Origin: a virus
DNA: 26,488 bases
Strand: one strand, 5' to 3'
Virus record (IMG/VR): IMGVR_UViG_3300025101_000148
Location: 1 to 26,488 of that record
Shown here: positions 21,978 to 26,488 of the stretch, one piece after another
How the letters are laid out: each line of letters starts with the position of its first letter
Numbering within the stretch: position 1 is the stretch's first letter
Notes under the pieces: model-generated
Seen by the model: the letters and a program-made list of their open reading frames with translations, nothing else
The model's database searches: none
Told to the model about the DNA's origin: nothing
Made by a program: the position numbers and the translations under genes

Positions 21978-24233
21978 CTATGAGTGTGTATGTTCTGCGT
22001 ATTCTAATGTAACAGCATCTAATGAGTATGGAGCATCTGTAGACTCTGACTCAAATTGTAATGATGCTGTAAATCCTGATCCTGTAGTCTGTTCTTCAAA
22101 TATACTTTTTAAACTTTCCCCACCATATGTTGAAGCTCCTACAGAGTTTACAGTTTTAAATGATACTTTTGTGTTGTCATCTAAACTAGAAGGTGTTGCA
22201 GGACTAAAAGTTAAATTACCTGCATTGTTTGTTATAGAGGGTGTGGATGATAATGTAAATACTGTGTGTACAAAACTAGCACCTGACCCTGTTCCTTGAC
22301 CTGCAATTATAAATGTATCTCCTGCAATTAAGTTAGATGTAGATAAATTATCTACTGCAATAGTAGTAACACCTGAACTATAATCACTTCCGTTATTTAC
22401 TAATCCACCATGAGCAAACTGCACATTACCATATATGGCTTGTTCACTTGCAACTGATGTATTAGATATTGTTTTAGTTGCAGGTTGTATTACAGATGGA
22501 TCAGCAAAGTCATACTTTAAAGAAAAGTTAGAATTAAAACTACCCTGTGGGTCTGTAAATAAAAACATCTTATAAAAAGATTTTCTAACTCTAGGGTCAG
22601 TAATTGGAAAAAAAGGTGTAGCAAATGTAGATATTATGTTACTACCATCAAAACTATTACCATCTTCCATTCTATATACGTACCCATCTGTATGTGCAAA
22701 CACAATTAATTCAGACGTGCCGTTGTAATTACTGTCTGCTACAAATGCTCTTATACCTCTGAGCTCACCCCAAGCTAATCCTTCTTGTAATTGTGTAGCC
22801 ATTAGACCTTGAGAAGAGGTTGCAGTAATACTACGGTTAAAACCAAATATTCTATACTGACTTTTTTCTCTAATAACTAAACTTGAAAATGATGTGTTTC
22901 TATTTACAAAGTTTGTTACTTCATCCTGTATTTGTTTAGATGTAACAGCTAAACCAAAGTCACCTATCTTATCTGTAGCACTTAATGACCTTATACCATC
23001 AGGTCCTAAGAATAAAATGTCACCACCTATTTCTTGTATTGTATCAGGTGCAACACACCCAATGTCCATCGTAATAGGTTGTAGTTGAAAGTCTGCTTCT
23101 GATGAACCTACAAGTCTTTGTATTCTTCTTTCACTAAATATAATTAGCTGTTCTCTAAATACAACAATGCCTGTAATTATATCACCAACATTTATTGTTC
23201 CTGCACCTGAAGCAGCAGTAAAATCATCTGAACTAAATAATGCAGTATACACTATATTAGAACCTTTTGCAAACATTATATGGTTTTTAAAGTTTGCTAC
23301 ATGCGTTGATCCTATAACATCTGAAGGTGCATTATCTATTGAATTAAAAGTTGATCCGTCAAAAGTAAAAGGTTTATTTATTTCGTCTACACCAACTAAA
23401 GTTTCTGTACCATTAAAATTAAATGTAGCAAATCTGTGCTTTGACATTAATGATCTATCAGACGATAAAAATGTAACTGCTGCATTATCAGCAGGAGAAC
23501 TTGCAAGGGCAGGATTTATATTTATTGTTGACCCACCTGACGATACAGTTGCATCTGCTGTTACTGTATAAACATTTGCTATACCTGCTACTGTAAATGT
23601 GTCACCTGCTTGAGGTGCGGCAGTTAAGCCATCAATAGCTAATGTTGTACCTGTTTGTGACCCTGCATTTACTAGCACTGTTCCATATACAGGTGTATTT
23701 ATTCTAGTCCAATTAGATGCAGAGCCTGCTGATCTAAATAAGTTACCACCTCTTGCTACAACTACTGTATCTTCAAAAGATGCTACACCTTCTATATCTC
23801 CTGAACCTGTTACAAAAGTAACAGCTACTTGATCTGTTGCATTTGCTACAAGGTTAGGTGTAAAACCTACTGTAACTCTTTTGTTTGCTGTTAGGTCTGT
23901 TGTGTCTACAGATGAAACTGTATACACTTGTGCATTACCTGCTACTGTAAATGTATCACCTACGCTAGGAGATGAAAACATATTTGCTAAAACTATACTA
24001 CTACCACCTGATGCTACTGTTGTTGATACTTTAGGTTCACCATATGGTGGTACTTGATTGTCATCAAACTTTTGAAAACCTTCTATTCGTCTAAACCCAC
24101 CTTGAACAGATGGTTCAAAATTACTCAATACTCTAGCTGAGTTAGGAAGTTGCATACCATGCTGTAGTGGAGACAGGTTAGATACTAACCCACCTTTAAA
24201 CTCTAAGGGATATGTTTTCCATGTAGTCGGCAT
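21978..24233 (-). CDS. Tail nozzle/stabilisation-type protein (tail tubular B-like)
   Basis: The 751-residue protein starts PTTWKTYPLEFKGGLVSNLSP and contains the repeating short beta-strands of a propeller-like tail protein: RRIEGF, SKHRFATFNFNGTETLVGV, DTIQEIGGDILFLGPDGIRSL and ITGIVVFREQLIIFSERRI. This is the pattern of P22 gp10-like stabilisation and podovirus nozzle proteins that close the tail tube. Three extra beta modules are inserted (about 74-141, 189-256 and 621-692), each with a GDTFxxAG core. The gene directly follows a tail-adaptor-type gene, the order expected for tubular A then B. No enzyme motif was seen. Confidence 0.78.
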   Translation of the reverse strand: MPTTWKTYPLEFKGGLVSNLSPLQHGMQLPNSARVLSNFEPSVQGGFRRIEGFQKFDDNQVPPYGEPKVSTTVASGGSSIVLANMFSSPSVGDTFTVAGNAQVYTVSSVDTTDLTANKRVTVGFTPNLVANATDQVAVTFVTGSGDIEGVASFEDTVVVARGGNLFRSAGSASNWTRINTPVYGTVLVNAGSQTGTTLAIDGLTAAPQAGDTFTVAGIANVYTVTADATVSSGGSTININPALASSPADNAAVTFLSSDRSLMSKHRFATFNFNGTETLVGVDEINKPFTFDGSTFNSIDNAPSDVIGSTHVANFKNHIMFAKGSNIVYTALFSSDDFTAASGAGTINVGDIITGIVVFREQLIIFSERRIQRLVGSSEADFQLQPITMDIGCVAPDTIQEIGGDILFLGPDGIRSLSATDKIGDFGLAVTSKQIQDEVTNFVNRNTSFSSLVIREKSQYRIFGFNRSITATSSQGLMATQLQEGLAWGELRGIRAFVADSNYNGTSELIVFAHTDGYVYRMEDGNSFDGSNIISTFATPFFPITDPRVRKSFYKMFLFTDPQGSFNSNFSLKYDFADPSVIQPATKTISNTSVASEQAIYGNVQFAHGGLVNNGSDYSSGVTTIAVDNLSTSNLIAGDTFIIAGQGTGSGASFVHTVFTLSSTPSITNNAGNLTFSPATPSSLDDNTKVSFKTVNSVGASTYGGESLKSIFEEQTTGSGFTASLQFESESTDAPYSLDAVTLEYAEHTHS
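22158..22373 (-). repeat. Inserted beta module 3 of the nozzle protein
   Basis: Residues 621-692: GVTTIAVDNL, GDTFIIAG, VHTVFTLSS, GNLTFSPAT and TKVSF. It is more diverged than modules 1 and 2 and lies far from them, near the C-terminus. Confidence 0.6.
23466..23669 (-). repeat. Inserted beta module 2 of the nozzle protein
   Basis: Residues 189-256: TGTTLAIDGL, GDTFTVAG, VYTVTADATV, STININPAL and AAVTF. It is closest to module 1. Confidence 0.7.
23811..24014 (-). repeat. Inserted beta module 1 of the nozzle protein
   Basis: Residues 74-141: a GGSSIVLAN strand, GDTFTVAG, VYTVSS, a T-rich turn, VTVGFTPNL and VAVTF. It is the first of three related insertions. Confidence 0.7.
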
Positions 24234-24986
24234 TTATAAAGAATCCAATGATGAACCTGATGTTGATAGTGATGTTCCAACTCTACCTCTACCACCTATA
24301 ATAGGTGTCATATATGATCTAACATATATGTAGTTGTTGTTAATTAATAGAGAACGCATATGTTTAACTCCTTCATCAAACTTTTCTTTTGCTACAACAG
24401 CATCTTGCGTATTACCTCTAAACAAATAAGCATAATGCATTGCACCATCTACAATAATATGTTTAAACCTTTCAGGTACATTTGGTACATCATTATGATT
24501 TTCTAACTCCACGGCTATTCTATAGTATTCATAAACTAACTCATATGCTTTGTCAGGCAAAGGTTGTAGTATGTACTCTAGTGATGGAGCATACACAATA
24601 AATCTTGGCAACCCCTTAACAGGATCAGCTTTATATTCTTGGTCTACATACTTTTCTAAGTACTCATTATATGCAAGTTCTTTTAACTTCATAGTTTGAT
24701 TACCTAGTGTAGTGTTCTCTTTTATTCTAAAACTTCTAAAGTTAATTGTCTTTGCATCATCAGGAAAAGGATATCTAGCTGTGCTTGCTGTTAACGTATC
24801 TTCTTGAAGCACGTGGTTATAGGGCCATTCGTATTCTGATTGGTTGATGTATCTTATAGAAGCATTGACTGCATCTTTAGCTAGATTATAAAAACCTGAT
24901 GCAGTAGCAAAGTTAGTTGATGATAACTCTACTTCGTTTAATCTTCTGTTTACGTCATTTACTATTGATAAAAAATTATATGCCAT
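24234..24986 (-). CDS. Tail tubular protein A / head-tail adaptor-like protein
   Basis: The 250-residue protein has the look of the podovirus adaptor family (T7 gp11 / P22 gp4 role): a helical start (FLSIVNDVNRRLNEVEL), a helix with NASIRYINQSEYEWPYN, a strand region (RYPFPDDAKTINFRSFRI), LPRFIVYAPSLEYILQPLP, YELVYEYYRIAVEL, and a long helical end with VPERFKHIIVDGAMHYAYLF. It would form the ring between portal and nozzle. It precedes the nozzle-type gene without any gap. The C-terminal GGRGRV and S-rich end is probably flexible. The family call is from general likeness. Confidence 0.72.
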   Translation of the reverse strand: MAYNFLSIVNDVNRRLNEVELSSTNFATASGFYNLAKDAVNASIRYINQSEYEWPYNHVLQEDTLTASTARYPFPDDAKTINFRSFRIKENTTLGNQTMKLKELAYNEYLEKYVDQEYKADPVKGLPRFIVYAPSLEYILQPLPDKAYELVYEYYRIAVELENHNDVPNVPERFKHIIVDGAMHYAYLFRGNTQDAVVAKEKFDEGVKHMRSLLINNNYIYVRSYMTPIIGGRGRVGTSLSTSGSSLDSL

Positions 24987-25333
24987 TACTTGTCTCTCAC
25001 AGCTAATTTAACACTTCTCTTTGCAGTACTACCTGTACTATCAGTCATAGAGCAAAAGAATGTGTACTCTCTATTTGCAGTACCACCTGCAATATTTATT
25101 GTTGCAACAGTTGTTGTATTAGTTTGGGATACGTTTTGAATAGTATCAGAAGTCGCACTACTAGATGCAGTAGCAAAAGTTTGCCCACTAGCTAGTGTAG
25201 TTTCTGTAGCAAACTCTGTTGACTTTACAGACCACGCAACACTACTAATAGTAGCTGTTCCTAAAAATCTAGACCAATCTACACTATAATCTAACTGTTC
25301 ATCAGGGTCTTTAATGGGCCATCTGAATGACAT
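24986..25333 (-). CDS. Small beta-sandwich tail protein (fibre-tail adaptor-like)
   Basis: The 115-residue protein starts FRWPIKDPDEQLDYSVDWSR, where the DPDE-LDY-VDWS pattern is one I recall from small podovirus proteins described as fibre-tail adaptors. The rest is a T- and S-rich beta domain resembling an Ig-like fold (TANREYTFFCSMTDSTG, then RSVKLAVRDK as last strand). AGAGGAG lies upstream of the ATG at 25333. Its stop overlaps the adaptor-type gene by one base. A structural role is likely; the precise contact is not known. Confidence 0.65.
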   Translation of the reverse strand: MSFRWPIKDPDEQLDYSVDWSRFLGTATISSVAWSVKSTEFATETTLASGQTFATASSSATSDTIQNVSQTNTTTVATINIAGGTANREYTFFCSMTDSTGSTAKRSVKLAVRDK

Positions 25334-25347
25334 TTAACTTAACTCCT

Positions 25348-25833
25348 CTATGCTGCTATTCTTATTGTTCTATCATCTGATGATGATTGTCTTGCTACAA
25401 ATGTTAATCTTATTTCTTGTTTTACGTTTACTGTTCTTTCATCTGCTGTGCTTTTTGCTTTAACATATACTACTCTTGATATATCAAACTGATCTTTAAC
25501 TGCTTCAAAATTAAACTGAACACCTGTAGCAGTAATTGTTCCTATTGAACCTGTGGCAGTTACACCTGATAATGTAGGGTTAGCAGTTGCTGTTAGTGAT
25601 ACTGTTCCAACAGAGAACGTAGCAGATACATCATCAGCAACTTTAATAACAGTAGTTGTTACTGTTCCAATTGAAAGTGTTGCACCTACACCTGTTAGGT
25701 TCTGAGCAGCTGATGATGCTATTGCCGAAACTGAGCCTAGTGCCGTTGTTCCTTGTACACCTAAAACAAAAGTTGTTACATCTCCTGATGCTCCAAATGG
25801 TGTTTGAGAAAAAGCTACAGACGAAAATGACAT
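25348..25833 (-). CDS. Repeat-containing small structural protein, 161 aa
   Basis: The start (MSFSSVAFSQTPFG) is followed by four copies of a 20-23-residue beta unit of the form GVxATxSIGTVT (near 25, 48, 68 and 90), and then a charged C-terminal domain (DQFDISRVVYVKAKSTADER). Marine podoviruses often carry such S/T/V/G-rich repeat proteins next to the small tail genes, but I know no proven role. No ribosome binding site is strong. It lies among tail genes and is probably exposed on the particle. Confidence 0.65.
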   Translation of the reverse strand: MSFSSVAFSQTPFGASGDVTTFVLGVQGTTALGSVSAIASSAAQNLTGVGATLSIGTVTTTVIKVADDVSATFSVGTVSLTATANPTLSGVTATGSIGTITATGVQFNFEAVKDQFDISRVVYVKAKSTADERTVNVKQEIRLTFVARQSSSDDRTIRIAA

Positions 25834-25836
25834 AAC

Positions 25837-26025
25837 TTAGTCTGCATCTTCTATGGTCAGTTCACCTGCATCAACTTGTCGTTTGATTTCAGCGTAGTCT
25901 GTATTAGCTTCGTCTAGTGGAACATAACTTTTTTGTCCATCTATTTCACAAGCAACACAACTTATTGTATCTGTGCCTATAGCTTTTCTATATTTTGCAT
26001 TTGTTATTGTTTTTTTTATGTTCAT
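25837..26025 (-). CDS. Small hypothetical protein, 62 aa
   Basis: The protein has a basic start (MNIKKTITNAKYRK), a CVACEIDGQKSYVPLD strand region, and an acidic end with EIKRQVDAGELTIEDAD. Small proteins with the xVPLDxxNxxYxxIxxQVxxGxLxIxDAD ending are common between tail genes of marine phages. The function is unknown; a chaperone-like or minor tail role is possible. It is packed with seven bases to the upstream gene. Confidence 0.65.
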   Translation of the reverse strand: MNIKKTITNAKYRKAIGTDTISCVACEIDGQKSYVPLDEANTDYAEIKRQVDAGELTIEDAD

Positions 26026-26033
26026 AATAAACC

Positions 26034-26488
26034 CTATAATTCTGCACTTAAAAAAACGAAAGCATTAACACTAGCTAGCATACCACCAGAATGACCAGCC
26101 GTGCCACTCATATCAGTTGCGTTTATAATTGAAGTTGCTTTATCATTGCCTGCATTTAAAACAACATCATTAAAATGGTCTGCTGTACCATTACGATAAA
26201 AAGAAAAATAATTAGTTCCATCAGCACTAATTACTGTTGGACTTGTTCTCATTTGTACTGGATGAAATATAAGACCCAATACATTACTAGCATCATACTG
26301 CCAACCATTAGAAAAATAATGATCGCCACCAGCTTTTGTTACAGGAGCATAAAAATACCTTTGGCATCTAGCTAAACTAGCTTCAAAAGTTTCATATTCA
26401 AAAGGTGTAGCTACATCACCAGTTTCAATCTGCAATCCTGTTATAAACAATTCATTATCTGTACTGCTAAATATACTTCCTATACCTG
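26034..26488 (-). CDS. C-terminal part of a fibre-like protein (cut by window edge)
   Basis: The frame is open to the window edge, so the gene begins to the right of this window. A TTG at 26450 is possible but unlikely as the real start, because coding-like sequence (GSIFSSTDNE) continues upstream. The visible part has LQIETGDVATPFEYETFEASLARCQRYFY, split here as LQIETGDVATPFE and ARCQRYFY, a pattern found near the C-terminus of many tail fibres and carbohydrate-binding phage proteins. A G-, T- and N-rich beta region follows and ends FVFLSAEL. It is probably a second host-contact protein. Confidence 0.7.
   Translation of the reverse strand, partial: GIGSIFSSTDNELFITGLQIETGDVATPFEYETFEASLARCQRYFYAPVTKAGGDHYFSNGWQYDASNVLGLIFHPVQMRTSPTVISADGTNYFSFYRNGTADHFNDVVLNAGNDKATSIINATDMSGTAGHSGGMLASVNAFVFLSAEL

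Overview
The window is part of a tailed double-stranded DNA phage genome, most likely a lytic marine podovirus of the HMO-2011 type. The strongest evidence is the family A DNA polymerase (2957-4981), which carries a DnaJ-type zinc finger between its exonuclease and palm regions. That is a hallmark I recall for the SAR116 podophage HMO-2011 and its relatives. Supporting points are a separate primase and DnaB-like helicase, a monomeric B12-dependent ribonucleotide reductase, a T7-like endonuclease I, and structural genes of marine podovirus style. The DNA is AT-rich, which fits a low-GC marine alphaproteobacterial host such as SAR11 or SAR116. The host is an inference. No host gene, integrase, tRNA, IS element or CRISPR array was recognised.

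Layout: two convergent blocks meet at about 10825. The left block (1-10824, + strand) is replication, recombination and nucleotide metabolism. It holds the end of an upstream gene, a hypothetical protein, primase, helicase, an endonuclease VII-like nuclease, DNA polymerase, a probable SSB, a PD-(D/E)XK exonuclease, a small coiled-coil protein, endonuclease I, two small proteins (one DUF3310), two small genes under 60 codons, the ribonucleotide reductase, an RMF/CrpP-like small protein and a MazG-like pyrophosphohydrolase. Most neighbours overlap by a few bases (ATGA, TAATG), so the block looks like one translationally coupled operon. The only clear leaders lie before primase and SSB, and they resemble each other.

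The right block (10827-26488, - strand, read from right to left) is structural. In transcription order it holds the C-terminal part of a fibre-like protein cut by the window edge, a 62-residue protein, two beta-rich small proteins, a tail-tube/adaptor protein, a large nozzle/stabilisation-type protein, a tail fibre with an S74 self-cleaving chaperone, a small receptor-binding-like protein, a one-TM coiled-coil protein (lysis candidate), a hendecad-repeat virion protein, two small proteins, and two large probable internal/ejection proteins of 738 and 1155 residues. Capsid, portal, terminase, endolysin and any RNA polymerase are not in the window.

How it works together: primase, helicase, polymerase and SSB form the fork. 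The exonuclease and two different junction or branch nucleases process recombination and packaging intermediates. The reductase, the MazG-like enzyme and possibly the DUF3310 protein supply or clean the nucleotide pool. No gene-free stretch longer than 300 bases exists. Functions are assigned from motifs read by eye. The structural names rest on gene order and general resemblance and are less certain than the enzymes.
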